Of a stretch of DNA of 62,178 nucleotides, positions 34,072 through 42,109 are shown piece by piece. Both the position numbers and the translations under genes were made by a program. Within the stretch, counting starts at the first letter, position 1. Every line of letters starts with the position of its first letter. The stretch lies in the NCBI GenBank assembly GCA_021151605.1, contig JAGKWZ010000013.1, positions 1 through 62,178 on the forward strand, read 5' to 3'. The notes beneath the pieces were generated by a model. That model did not search any database and was not told the DNA's origin. It saw only the letters and a list, made by a program, of their open reading frames with translations. Source of the DNA: Verrucomicrobiaceae bacterium. GTDB taxonomy: Bacteria; Verrucomicrobiota; Verrucomicrobiia; Verrucomicrobiales; Verrucomicrobiaceae.

Positions 34072-35052
34072 ATGTCTAGCGCCCCTATGCGCATCCTTTC
34101 CGGCCTCCAACCCAGCGGACGTCTCCACATCGGCAATTACTTTGGCATGATGGAGGCAGCTCTGAAGCTCCAGCATGAGGGCGATGCCTATTACTTCATC
34201 GCTGACTACCACTCGCTAAACACCGTCCAGGATGGCAAGCTGCTGCGTGATCATGTGCGCCATCTCGCCATCGACTTCCTGGCCTGTGGTCTCGACCCCG
34301 AGAAGTGCGTCTTTTTCCGTCAAAGCGACGTGCCTGAGCACACGGAACTGGCCTGGATCCTCAGCACGGTGACGCCGATGGGCCTGCTGGAGCGCTGCCA
34401 CAGCTACAAGGACAAGGTCGCACACGGCATCAAGCCATCCCACGGCCTTTTCGCCTATCCCGTGCTCATGGCGGCGGACATCCTCATTTATAACAGCGAT
34501 GTGGTGCCCGTGGGGCGCGATCAGAAGCAGCATGTTGAGGTCACGCGCGACATCGCCATCAAGATGAACGAGACCTACGGCGAAGGCCTCTTCAAGCTGC
34601 CGCAGCCGCGCATCAATGAGCAGACCGCCGTGGTGCCAGGACTGGACGGACAGAAGATGAGCAAGAGCTACGACAACACGATTCAGCTATTCGAGGAACT
34701 GCCCGCGCTGAAGAAAAAGATCATGGGCATCAAGACCGACTCCACCCCTGTCGAGTCCCCCAAGTCAACGGAAGACAGCAGCATTTTGGCGCTCTACAAG
34801 CTCGTCGCCTCTGAGGCGGACTACCAGACGATGATCGCCGACCACCAGCGTGGTGGAGTGGGCTATGGCGACTTCAAGAAGCGCCTGCTTCAAGCCATGA
34901 CGGAACACTTTGCCCCGTTCCGTGAGCGCCGCGCGGAGATCATCGCTGATCCGAAGTATGTCGATAAGGTGCTGGCAGAGGGTGCCGAAAAAGCGCGTGC
35001 TGTTGCCCGGAAGACCCTGGATCGCGTCCGCGATGCCGTGGGTCTGGGCTGA
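34072..35052 (+). CDS. trpS: Tryptophan--tRNA ligase
   Basis: A 326-residue class I aminoacyl-tRNA synthetase that charges tRNA-Trp. The HIGH motif appears as HIGN (19-22) and the KMSKS loop is intact (195-199). Conserved GLQPSGRLHIGNY and PVGRDQKQHVE, which bind ATP and tryptophan, are present. Length is normal for the bacterial enzyme. The first ATG (34072) is used here; an internal Met at residue 6 begins the conserved core. Confidence 0.96.
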   Translation: MSSAPMRILSGLQPSGRLHIGNYFGMMEAALKLQHEGDAYYFIADYHSLNTVQDGKLLRDHVRHLAIDFLACGLDPEKCVFFRQSDVPEHTELAWILSTVTPMGLLERCHSYKDKVAHGIKPSHGLFAYPVLMAADILIYNSDVVPVGRDQKQHVEVTRDIAIKMNETYGEGLFKLPQPRINEQTAVVPGLDGQKMSKSYDNTIQLFEELPALKKKIMGIKTDSTPVESPKSTEDSSILALYKLVASEADYQTMIADHQRGGVGYGDFKKRLLQAMTEHFAPFRERRAEIIADPKYVDKVLAEGAEKARAVARKTLDRVRDAVGLG

Positions 35053-35054
35053 AA

Positions 35055-35087
35055 CAAAAAAACGGCAGCAGGCTGAGCCCGCTGCCG
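35055..35087 (-). terminator. Intrinsic terminator for tpiA (and possibly trpS)
   Basis: CGGCAGC-A-GGC-TGA-GCC-C-GCTGCCG forms a long stem at 35063-35087. On the minus strand it is followed directly by seven Ts (35056-35062), making a strong terminator for the pgk-tpiA operon. It may also stop trpS transcripts from the other side, without a T tract. Confidence 0.8.
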
Positions 35088-35106
35088 CCAAAGGGTTGCC
35101 GAGAAC

Positions 35107-35898
35107 TTACTGAGCGTTCACCCAGTCGATAGCAGCGCGGCAGATTTCCCAGAAGCTGCCGTGCTCCATGCTGGCTCCGCCGACGAGGGCTCCGTCCACG
35201 TCTTTCTGACTGATGAGCTCGGCCATGTTGTTTGGCTTCACGCTGCCACCGTATTGGATGCGGATCTTTTGGGCAGTGTCTTCGCCAAACATGTCGGTGA
35301 GGACTTTGCGGACAAAGGCGTGGGCTTCCTGCGCCTGCTCAGGGCTGGCAGTGCGGCCGGTGCCGATGGCCCAGACAGGCTCATAGGCGATGACACAGTC
35401 GAGGATGCGGCGTGCACCGACTTCAGCGAGGGACTCGCGGAGTTGACTTTCGAGCACTTTTTCGATCAGACCGCCGTCACGCTCTTCCAGCGTTTCACCG
35501 ATGCAAAGGATGGGGTGCAGGCGGGCTTCGAGAGCCGCCAGGACCTTGGCGTTGATCACCGCATTCGTTTCACCGAAGATGCTGCGGCGCTCGCTGTGAC
35601 CGAGGATGACGTGCTTGCAGCCACACTCCTTGATCATTCGGGCGCTGATCTCGCCAGTAAAGGCACCGGCGGTGTGCTGGCTCATGTTCTGGGCAGCCAG
35701 CTCCACGCTTTGCTCACGCGCATTCATCAAGGATTCCTGAGCTTTAGGCAGGCTGACAAAAGGTGGGGCGATGACGATCTGAACCGGGCATTTGTCCGGC
35801 ACGAGACGGGCAAAGGAACGGAGGAAGTCATCCGACTCCTGAGGAGTCATGTGCATCTTCCAATTGGCGGCGATGATGGGCTTGCGGAGGTGGGTCAT
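35107..35898 (-). CDS. tpiA: Triose-phosphate isomerase
   Basis: A 263-residue TIM-barrel enzyme interconverting dihydroxyacetone phosphate and glyceraldehyde-3-phosphate. The start MTHLRKPIIAANWKM is canonical; N and K of ANWKM bind substrate. Catalytic histidine lies in HVILGHSERR, catalytic glutamate in AYEPVWAIGTG, and the phosphate loop is YGGSVKPNN. Downstream of pgk on the minus strand, separated by a 121-bp repeat-rich spacer. Confidence 0.97.
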   Translation of the reverse strand: MTHLRKPIIAANWKMHMTPQESDDFLRSFARLVPDKCPVQIVIAPPFVSLPKAQESLMNAREQSVELAAQNMSQHTAGAFTGEISARMIKECGCKHVILGHSERRSIFGETNAVINAKVLAALEARLHPILCIGETLEERDGGLIEKVLESQLRESLAEVGARRILDCVIAYEPVWAIGTGRTASPEQAQEAHAFVRKVLTDMFGEDTAQKIRIQYGGSVKPNNMAELISQKDVDGALVGGASMEHGSFWEICRAAIDWVNAQ

Positions 35899-35902
35899 GG
35901 GG

Positions 35903-36010
35903 AGGTTTGCGGTTGTTTGCGATCGTTGAAGATTGTTTGCAGTGGCTTTCAGAGGGGCTGGTTTGCAAAAACTAGGCAAACCACAGCCAACTACTGCCAA
36001 CCATTGCAAA
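35903..36010. repeat. Decamer word-repeat array between pgk and tpiA
   Basis: In-phase 10-nt blocks ending in GTTTGC (GGAGGTTTGC, GGTTGTTTGC, GATTGTTTGC) are followed by the complementary words (GCCAACTACT, GCCAACCATT, GCAAACGG). A perfect central hairpin GGTTTGC-N9-GCAAACC spans 35960-35982. It occupies the whole spacer inside the glycolytic operon and could pause or terminate part of the transcription. Confidence 0.6.
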
Positions 36011-36019
36011 CGGCTTGGC

Positions 36020-37234
36020 TCATTTCTCCTGCAAGCAGGCGACGCCGGGAAGCACTTTGCCTTCGAGGAGTTCGAGGCTGGCACCACCGCCGGTGGAGAT
36101 GAAGGTCATCTTGTCGGCGAGCTTGGCTTTCTTCACAGCTTTCACGCTGTCACCACCACCGATGATGGTCTTGGCGCTGGTGTTTTCGGCGATGGCGGCT
36201 GCCACGTCGAAACTGCCTTTGGAGGATTCTTTGATCTCAAACACGCCCATCGGGCCGTTCCAGATGACGGTTTTGGCCTTGGCGATCTCGGCGGCGAAGA
36301 GCGTCACGGATTCAGGTCCGATATCGACGCCTTCCCAGCCTTCCGGGATGTTCTCGTTCACGCCGGTGTACTTGGTGGTGCCGAGCTTTTTGGCGTCAAA
36401 ATCAAAGGCGTCGGTGATCATGGCATCGACCGGAATGAGCAGGTTCACGCCGCGCGCCTTGGCTTTGTCGATGGCAGCCTGAGCGATGGGTTCCCACTCA
36501 GGTTTGTAGAGGCTTTTGCCGATGGTGATGCCCTGGACGATCTTGCGGAAGGTGTAAGCCATGCCGCCCCCGATGATGATGGTGTCGGCCTTTTCCAGCA
36601 GGCGATTGATGACCTCGATCTTGTCGTTCACCTTTGCTCCGCCGAGGATGACCACGAACGGACGCTCGGGGTTTTCGAGTTCGTCGTGCAGGTAGGTCAG
36701 CTCTTTTTCCATGAGCAAACCGGACACGGCAGGCAGATAATCAGCCACGCCAGCGGTGGAGCTATGGGCGCGGTGAGCGGAGCCAAAGGCATCGTTCACG
36801 AAGACTTCCGCCAGTTCGGCCAGACCCTTGGCAAGTTCAGGATCGTTCTTCTCTTCACCGGCATGGTAACGGGTGTTTTCCAGCAAAAGCACGCCGCCAG
36901 CAGGCAGCGCCATGGCTTTCGCGAGTGCGACAGGTCCGATGGTCTCCTCAGAAAACTCGACTGGCACGCCGAGCAGCTCGCTGAGCGCTGGAGCCACACG
37001 GGCGAGGGACTCCTTCGGATCACGCTGACCCTTTGGACGACCATGGTGGGAGCAAAGGATGACCTTGGCACCTGCGGCGATCAGAGCCTTCAGTGTCGGC
37101 AGGGTTTCCTGGATGCGGGTGGCGTCCGTGATGACCATCTGGCCGTCTTTTTCGTCGAGAGGGACGTTGAAATCGACGCGCACGAGGACGCGCTTGTTGC
37201 TCAGATCGATGTCGCGGATGGTCTTTTTGGGCAT
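36020..37234 (-). CDS. pgk: Phosphoglycerate kinase
   Basis: A 404-residue glycolytic enzyme making ATP from 1,3-bisphosphoglycerate. Signature RVLVRVDFNVPL at the N-terminus, ILCSHHGRPKG (usually SHLGRPKG), LLLENTRYHAGEEKND, VVILGGAKVNDKI and the ATP-binding WNGPMGVFE are all present. A GGGDSV hinge element occurs near the C-terminus. First gene of a pgk-tpiA unit; gapA is not next to it in this window. Confidence 0.97.
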   Translation of the reverse strand: MPKKTIRDIDLSNKRVLVRVDFNVPLDEKDGQMVITDATRIQETLPTLKALIAAGAKVILCSHHGRPKGQRDPKESLARVAPALSELLGVPVEFSEETIGPVALAKAMALPAGGVLLLENTRYHAGEEKNDPELAKGLAELAEVFVNDAFGSAHRAHSSTAGVADYLPAVSGLLMEKELTYLHDELENPERPFVVILGGAKVNDKIEVINRLLEKADTIIIGGGMAYTFRKIVQGITIGKSLYKPEWEPIAQAAIDKAKARGVNLLIPVDAMITDAFDFDAKKLGTTKYTGVNENIPEGWEGVDIGPESVTLFAAEIAKAKTVIWNGPMGVFEIKESSKGSFDVAAAIAENTSAKTIIGGGDSVKAVKKAKLADKMTFISTGGGASLELLEGKVLPGVACLQEK

Positions 37235-37556
37235 GGTCGGTAGGGGGTGAAAAACAGCGCCTTGGGCGCAGGGGGCCGGAGGTTTAGCACAGAGCGTGCT
37301 AGGCGCTCGTGAAATTTTCCTACCCTCGCCGGTTCAAAAACAGCCAAAACACATCCACACTTGCCTTTCTGCCGATGTGTGGGACTCTCCGCGCCGGTTT
37401 TTCCGGCTTCTACCCCCTCGGGGCCGATGTTTGTCTTGTAGCCCGTCCCCATTTTGGACGGTGTCCCCGTCCCGCCGTTGGCAGGACGCTTTTACGGCGA
37501 CTGGTTGCCCACCTATTCGGAGCCCTATCTGCCGGTATCATTGCAAAGGACATACT
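37235..37556 (+). promoter_or_regulatory. Long structured leader upstream of DEAD-box helicase
   Basis: A 322-bp divergent gap between pgk and the helicase with no convincing gene. It contains several perfect short hairpins: ACACATC/GATGTGT (37349-37355 and 37374-37380), GCCGG-T5-CCGGC (37393-37407), and CCGTCC/GGACGG (37443-37448 and 37456-37461). RNA helicase genes often have long 5' leaders through which they are autoregulated or cold-regulated; that role is inferred here. Promoters for both flanking genes must lie in this gap, but no clear -35/-10 pair was identified. Confidence 0.4.
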
Positions 37557-39521
37557 ATGGAAAAGACATTCGCTGATCTCGGCCTCTCGCCGGAACTCCT
37601 CCAAGCCGTTCAGGCCCAAGGCTTTGAGCAACCCTCCCCCATCCAGGCTGAGGCCATCCCCGTGGCCCTCACCGGACGTGATGTAGTGGGCCAGAGCCAG
37701 ACTGGCTCGGGCAAAACGCTCGCCTTTGGCCTGCCCGCCATCCAGCTCGCTGACCCGGCGGACCGCCGCACGCAGGTGCTGATCCTGTGCCCCACCCGCG
37801 AGCTGGCCATGCAGGTCTGCGCGGAGATCCACAAGGTCGTGACTTTCAAAGAAGGCCTGCGTGCCACGCCCGTCTATGGCGGAGCCTCCTATGACCGCCA
37901 GATCCGCGCCCTCCAGGCAGGCTCCCAGATCGTCGTCGGCACTCCCGGCCGTATCCAGGACTTCGTGGACCGCGGCACGCTGAAGCTCGATGCGCTCAAG
38001 GTGCTCGTCTTTGATGAAGCTGACGAAATGCTCGACATGGGCTTCGCTGAAGACATCGAGAAGCTCATGGAGTCCCTCCCTGAGAAGCGCCAGACGATCT
38101 TCTTCTCCGCGACCTTCGACCCGCGCATCCGCCGCCTGATCGACCGGTACACGAATGATGCCGCGACGATCACGATCCAGCAGAAGGCGATGACGGTGCC
38201 CACCATCGAGCAGCGCTACTACGAGGTGCAGGGCCGCAGCAAAACCGAGGTGCTCTGCCGCGTGCTCGATCTCGAGGACCCGCGTCTCACCATCGTGTTC
38301 GCGAACACCAAGAAGGCCGTGGATGATGTCGTGGACGCCCTGATGGCCCGTGGATATGCCGCCGACCGCTTGCACGGCGATTTGAATCAAATGATGCGTG
38401 AGCGCGTGATGCGGAACTTCCGCAGCGGCAATGTCGAAGTGCTCGTCGCCACCGATGTGGCCGCCCGTGGGCTCGATGTGAACGACATCGACCTCATCGT
38501 GAACTACGAGCTGCCCTACGACACGGAAGACTACGTCCACCGCATCGGCCGCACCGGCCGTGCCGGGCGCAAAGGCACCGCCGTCAGCCTCGTCGCAGGT
38601 CGTGAGATCTACCTCATGCAGCGCATCCAGCGCTTCACGAACGCGAAAGTCGATCGCACCAAGGTCCCCTCCCAGGAAGAGGTCGAGACAAAGCTCGTCG
38701 ATCAGAGTTTTGAGAAGCTCAAAGCCACGCTCGAAGCCGGTGCCTACACGAAGCATGAGCACACCACCCAGCGTCTTCTGGATGCGGGCTTTGACATGAC
38801 GGATGTGGTCAGCGCTCTGCTCGATCTCTGGATGAAAGAAGGCTCCCGCGAAGGTGAGCAGATCATCGAAGACCGTGCCCCCGTGAAGAAAGACCGCCCC
38901 CAGCGCGAATTCGTCCCACGTGAGCAGGGTGAAGGTGCCCCACAAGGTGGCGGTGAAGGTGGCGACCAGCGCACAACACGCCCTGCAGGCCCACGTCCGC
39001 CCGCAGAGGGCATGAAGCGCCTCTTCATCAACATCGGCGGCATGGACAATGCCCGCCCTGGAGACATCGCCGGCATCATTTACAACACCTGTCAGATCCC
39101 CGCAGGCACCATCGGCAGCATCGACGTGCTTCCAAAGTGCAGCTTTGTGGAAGTGCCCGCAGATATGGCCGCAGCCGTGCTCACCTCCATCGAAGGCGCG
39201 ACCTTCCGTGGGCGTGACGTGCGCATGGACCACGCCGACCGCGAAGGCGGTGGCGGCGGCAGCTTCGCCCCACGTCCTCCACGTCGTGACTTCGACGGCC
39301 CACCTCGCGGTGAAAGCGGCGGCGGTTTCGGCGGCAAACCTCGTTTTGGTGGCGGCGGCTACGGAGGTAAACCTGGTGGCTTCGGCGGCGGTGGTGGTGG
39401 CGGCTATGGTGGCAAACCACGCTTCGGCGGTGGTGGCGGCGGCTATGGCGGCAAACCCGGTGGCTTCGGCAACAAGGGCGGCGGCTTCAAACCCCGTCGC
39501 TGGGACAACGAAGGCTCATAG
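37557..39521 (+). CDS. DEAD-box RNA helicase with RGG/FGG-rich tail
   Basis: A 654-residue DEAD-box helicase; the ATG at 37557 opens the Q-motif region (FADLGLSPELLQAV, GFEQPSPIQAEAIP). Motif I is SQTGSGKT, Ia PTRELA, II DEAD in FDEADEMLDMGF, III SAT, and VI HRIGRTGRAGRKG. After the helicase core comes a DbpA-type RNA-binding domain (about 485-560: KRLFINIGGMDNARPGD, then IDVLPKCSFVEVP). The last 70 residues are glycine-rich with KPRFGGGGYGGKPGGFG repeats. The build matches CsdA/DeaD-type ribosome-assembly or cold-shock helicases. A strong terminator follows. Confidence 0.93.
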   Translation: MEKTFADLGLSPELLQAVQAQGFEQPSPIQAEAIPVALTGRDVVGQSQTGSGKTLAFGLPAIQLADPADRRTQVLILCPTRELAMQVCAEIHKVVTFKEGLRATPVYGGASYDRQIRALQAGSQIVVGTPGRIQDFVDRGTLKLDALKVLVFDEADEMLDMGFAEDIEKLMESLPEKRQTIFFSATFDPRIRRLIDRYTNDAATITIQQKAMTVPTIEQRYYEVQGRSKTEVLCRVLDLEDPRLTIVFANTKKAVDDVVDALMARGYAADRLHGDLNQMMRERVMRNFRSGNVEVLVATDVAARGLDVNDIDLIVNYELPYDTEDYVHRIGRTGRAGRKGTAVSLVAGREIYLMQRIQRFTNAKVDRTKVPSQEEVETKLVDQSFEKLKATLEAGAYTKHEHTTQRLLDAGFDMTDVVSALLDLWMKEGSREGEQIIEDRAPVKKDRPQREFVPREQGEGAPQGGGEGGDQRTTRPAGPRPPAEGMKRLFINIGGMDNARPGDIAGIIYNTCQIPAGTIGSIDVLPKCSFVEVPADMAAAVLTSIEGATFRGRDVRMDHADREGGGGGSFAPRPPRRDFDGPPRGESGGGFGGKPRFGGGGYGGKPGGFGGGGGGGYGGKPRFGGGGGGYGGKPGGFGNKGGGFKPRRWDNEGS

Positions 39522-39533
39522 AATTTAAATGGA

Positions 39534-39563
39534 GCGGCAGGCCCTTCAGCCTGCCGCTTTTTT
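39534..39563 (+). terminator. Intrinsic terminator after DEAD-box helicase
   Basis: GCGGCAGGC (39534-39542) and GCCTGCCGC (39549-39557) form a perfect 9-bp stem with a 6-nt loop, followed by six Ts. The hairpin overlaps the last codons of the convergent ATPase gene, whose stop codon is inside it. Confidence 0.85.
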
Positions 39564-40859
39564 GTGGACTCGTTTCCGATTCGCCGGACGCTTTTTGCGT
39601 GGCTTTACCGTGTAGCTGATGGCCGCTTCGGCCACGGACATCGCTTCAGGCGTTGGCACATTGAACCAGTCACGGAAGTTGTGAGCATTGATCACGCGGA
39701 CGCTCGGATCATAGGGATGCCAGTGAGCGGCAGGTGTACGGCAGGCCAGCAGGTGCCGGTCTGCGGCGGCATCGCCGAGCACGCTGCGGACCTGATGCAT
39801 CGGCTTCAGCGACTTTGAGTCACCCCCGGTTTCGTTCCACTTGGCCTCGATGAACTGGAGGCGGCCATTCAGCCAGACGGCGAAGTCCACCTCCACGCCT
39901 TGCGCGTCACGCCAGAAGTAAACTTCCGCCGGACTGGCCTGGGCTTCACGGGCACGCAGCACCTGACCGAGGACATAGGTTTCCCAGATGGCCCCGATGA
40001 AGGTGGACTCCACCATCTGCTGTGGCGTGGAAAGACCGAGCAGAAAGCAAAGCAGCCCCGTGTCGCGGAAGAAGAGCTTCGGCGTCTTGATCAGGCGTTT
40101 ACCATGATTGCGGAAGTAGGGCGGCAGGATGTGGATGATGTTGGAGGCTTCCAGCACCGTAAGCCACTGCTTGGCCGTGCTTCCAGCGATGCCCACCGTG
40201 CTGGCGAGCGTCTGGAAGTTCACCAGATTCCCCGAAAGCGTCGCGCACATGCGCACGAAGCGCTCGAAGTCGCGTAGGTTCGTGACATTCACGAGCTGGC
40301 GCACGTCGCGTTCGAGATACGTCGCGAAGTAGCTGGAGTAAAAGTCACGCGCGGGCAGGTCCGGCACTCGCCAGAGTTCCGGGTAGCCGCCGCGCCACAT
40401 CATTTCCTCCACCGTCGGGTAGCTCATCGGGTTGGTGTCGATGAGTTCCACGGGGGCCAGCGTGTCGAGTTCCAAGATGGCGCAGCGCCCGGCGAGACTT
40501 TCAGACACGCTCTGCATCAGCGCGAACTTCTGTGATCCCGTCATCAAAAAGCGCCCCATGCGGTGCCGGTCCGCGTCCACCGCCGCCTTCAATGAGCGAA
40601 AGAGGGCAGGGGCATACTGCACTTCGTCCAGGATCACGGTCGGATGCGCCGAGAGAGAGTCGAGAAAGGCGGTGCTGTTGTGTTCGGCTTCATGCGCCAC
40701 GGAGGGCAGGTCCAGCGTGTGAAAGGGCGCTTCGGGGAAGAGGTCACGCAGCAGCGTTGTCTTCCCCGTCTGTCTGGCACCCGTGATCAGAACCACAGGA
40801 AAATGCGCCGCCAAGCCGCGAATGCGGTCGGCAAGCAGGCGCTGAATGTGAGGTTTCAT
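39546..40859 (-). CDS. AAA+ ATPase with DUF4143 domain
   Basis: A 437-residue protein of the AAA_14/DUF4143 family. Walker A is TGARQTGKTT (26-35), Walker B TVILDEVQYAP, and sensor-1 MTGSQKF. The DUF4143 C-terminal part carries VYFWRDAQGVEVDFAV and FIEAKW, a PD-(D/E)xK nuclease-like arrangement. A basic extension ends the protein (KPRKKRPANRKRVHKK). Such genes are scattered by horizontal transfer and their role is unsettled. The upstream gap is AT-rich with nested dyads. Confidence 0.88.
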   Translation of the reverse strand: MKPHIQRLLADRIRGLAAHFPVVLITGARQTGKTTLLRDLFPEAPFHTLDLPSVAHEAEHNSTAFLDSLSAHPTVILDEVQYAPALFRSLKAAVDADRHRMGRFLMTGSQKFALMQSVSESLAGRCAILELDTLAPVELIDTNPMSYPTVEEMMWRGGYPELWRVPDLPARDFYSSYFATYLERDVRQLVNVTNLRDFERFVRMCATLSGNLVNFQTLASTVGIAGSTAKQWLTVLEASNIIHILPPYFRNHGKRLIKTPKLFFRDTGLLCFLLGLSTPQQMVESTFIGAIWETYVLGQVLRAREAQASPAEVYFWRDAQGVEVDFAVWLNGRLQFIEAKWNETGGDSKSLKPMHQVRSVLGDAAADRHLLACRTPAAHWHPYDPSVRVINAHNFRDWFNVPTPEAMSVAEAAISYTVKPRKKRPANRKRVHKKAAG

Positions 40860-40880
40860 GGCGACTTTGGAATCGCCGGG

Positions 40881-40922
40881 ATTGAAACACGGATAATACA
40901 GTTTTCAATCCTAGATTATCCG
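40881..40922. promoter_or_regulatory. Nested inverted repeats upstream of AAA ATPase
   Basis: CGGATAAT (40890-40897) and ATTATCCG (40915-40922) form a perfect dyad with 17-bp spacing. Interlaced with it, ATTGAAAC (40881-40888) and GTTTTCAAT (40901-40909) form a second dyad. The region is AT-rich compared with its surroundings and lies 22-63 bp before the ATPase start codon, as expected for an operator/promoter. The binding protein is unknown. Confidence 0.45.
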
Positions 40923-41021
40923 AAATAAGTAAATTTAATTCTCCAATCATCAGATTTAGAACACTTTACAAAGATTCAAAAACCCGGACACTACCCAAAA
41001 AGCACTGAAAACGCCACGTTA

Positions 41022-42086
41022 TCAGCAGTGATGTGCGCCGCGAGTGTTCACGTACACTGAATAAAGACTCTGTGAAGCGGTGATGAAGAGCCGGTTCCGC
41101 TTCTGGCCGCCGAAGCAGACGTTGCTGGCAGTCTCGGGCAGCTTGATGAAGCCGATGAGCTTGCCGTCGGGGTTGAAGACGTGAACGCCGTCGAAGCCGT
41201 CGCCCACCCAGCCAGCGCTGGCCCAGAGATTGCCTTCCACATCGCAGCGGATGCCGTCGGAGCCGCCTTTGCACAGGCTAAAGTCAGCTTTGCCATCTTT
41301 TGCACGGACGTTTTCCTTATCGCTGAGAGAGGCTTTGTTGATGGCAAAGACCTTGCCGTTTTTCACTGTCTTGCCGTCCACGTCATAGACGCGGATGTTC
41401 TTCGGGCTGCCGGTATCGACGATGTACACCTTCTTGTAATCGGGTGAGAAGCAGAGGCCGTTCGGCTTTTCGAGGTCCTCGGTGATCTTGGTGATCTCGC
41501 CGGACGGATCGATGCGGTAAACAGACTCCTTCAGGAGCAGCTCGCCCTTGTTTCCCTCGTAGTCCATCATGCTGCCGTAGCCGGGATCGGTGAACCAGAT
41601 GGAGCCATCGGGATGCACCGCGCCGTCGTTGGGAGCATTGAGCGGCTTGCCGTCGAATTTGTCGGCCAGCACGGTGATTTTGCCGTCGAGTTCGTAGCGA
41701 ACGACGCGGCGCGTGCCGTGCTCAAAGCTGATCTGGCGGCCCTGGAGGTCAAAGGTGTTGCCGTTGCTGTTGTTGGCGTTGTTCCGCATCACGCTGACGT
41801 GGCCGTCCTCAGGCAGCCAGCGCATCTGGGCGTTGTTCGGGATGTCACTCCACACGAGGTAATTGCCCGTTCCGTTCCAGGCCGGACCTTCCGCCCAGAG
41901 CATCCCGGTGTGCAGGCGACGGATCGGCGCATTGCCCTGCACGAGCTTCTCAAAGGCGGGGTCGAGCGTGATGACATCGGGATCGGGATAGCGCTCGGGA
42001 GTCTGGCCGGTCCAGTCACGCCCAAAGGCGCTGGCGGCAGTGGCGGTGGCGAGAGTCGTGAGGAAGGAGCGGCGGTCGGTGGTCAT
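41022..42086 (-). CDS. Exported SMP-30/gluconolactonase-like hydrolase
   Basis: A 354-residue beta-propeller hydrolase. The ATG at 42086 opens a Tat-type signal, TTDRRSFLTTLATATAASAFG, here split as DRRSFLTTL and ATAASAFG. The family pattern is visible: EGPAWNGTGNYLVWSDI near the start, PNDGAVHPDGSIWFTDPGYG in the middle, and EKPNGLCFSPDYKKVYIVDT, giving the metal-binding Glu, Asn and Asp. It probably hydrolyses a sugar lactone in the periplasm. mfd is divergent 23 bp away. Confidence 0.88.
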   Translation of the reverse strand: MTTDRRSFLTTLATATAASAFGRDWTGQTPERYPDPDVITLDPAFEKLVQGNAPIRRLHTGMLWAEGPAWNGTGNYLVWSDIPNNAQMRWLPEDGHVSVMRNNANNSNGNTFDLQGRQISFEHGTRRVVRYELDGKITVLADKFDGKPLNAPNDGAVHPDGSIWFTDPGYGSMMDYEGNKGELLLKESVYRIDPSGEITKITEDLEKPNGLCFSPDYKKVYIVDTGSPKNIRVYDVDGKTVKNGKVFAINKASLSDKENVRAKDGKADFSLCKGGSDGIRCDVEGNLWASAGWVGDGFDGVHVFNPDGKLIGFIKLPETASNVCFGGQKRNRLFITASQSLYSVYVNTRGAHHC

Positions 42087-42109
42087 GGCGGATAAAGAGG
42101 TCGTTTTTA

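Noticed and set aside
35903..36010. CRISPR array in the pgk-tpiA spacer
   Set aside because: Repeat words are only 6-10 nt with no 25-40 nt spacers, and they face each other rather than run in one direction.
35933..37243. A 436-codon plus-strand frame opposite pgk
   Set aside because: pgk on the other strand is unmistakable; the frame has no motif.
37410..39233. A 607-codon minus-strand frame opposite the DEAD-box helicase
   Set aside because: All helicase motifs are on the plus strand; the reverse frame is His/Asp/Ala-rich without any fold pattern.
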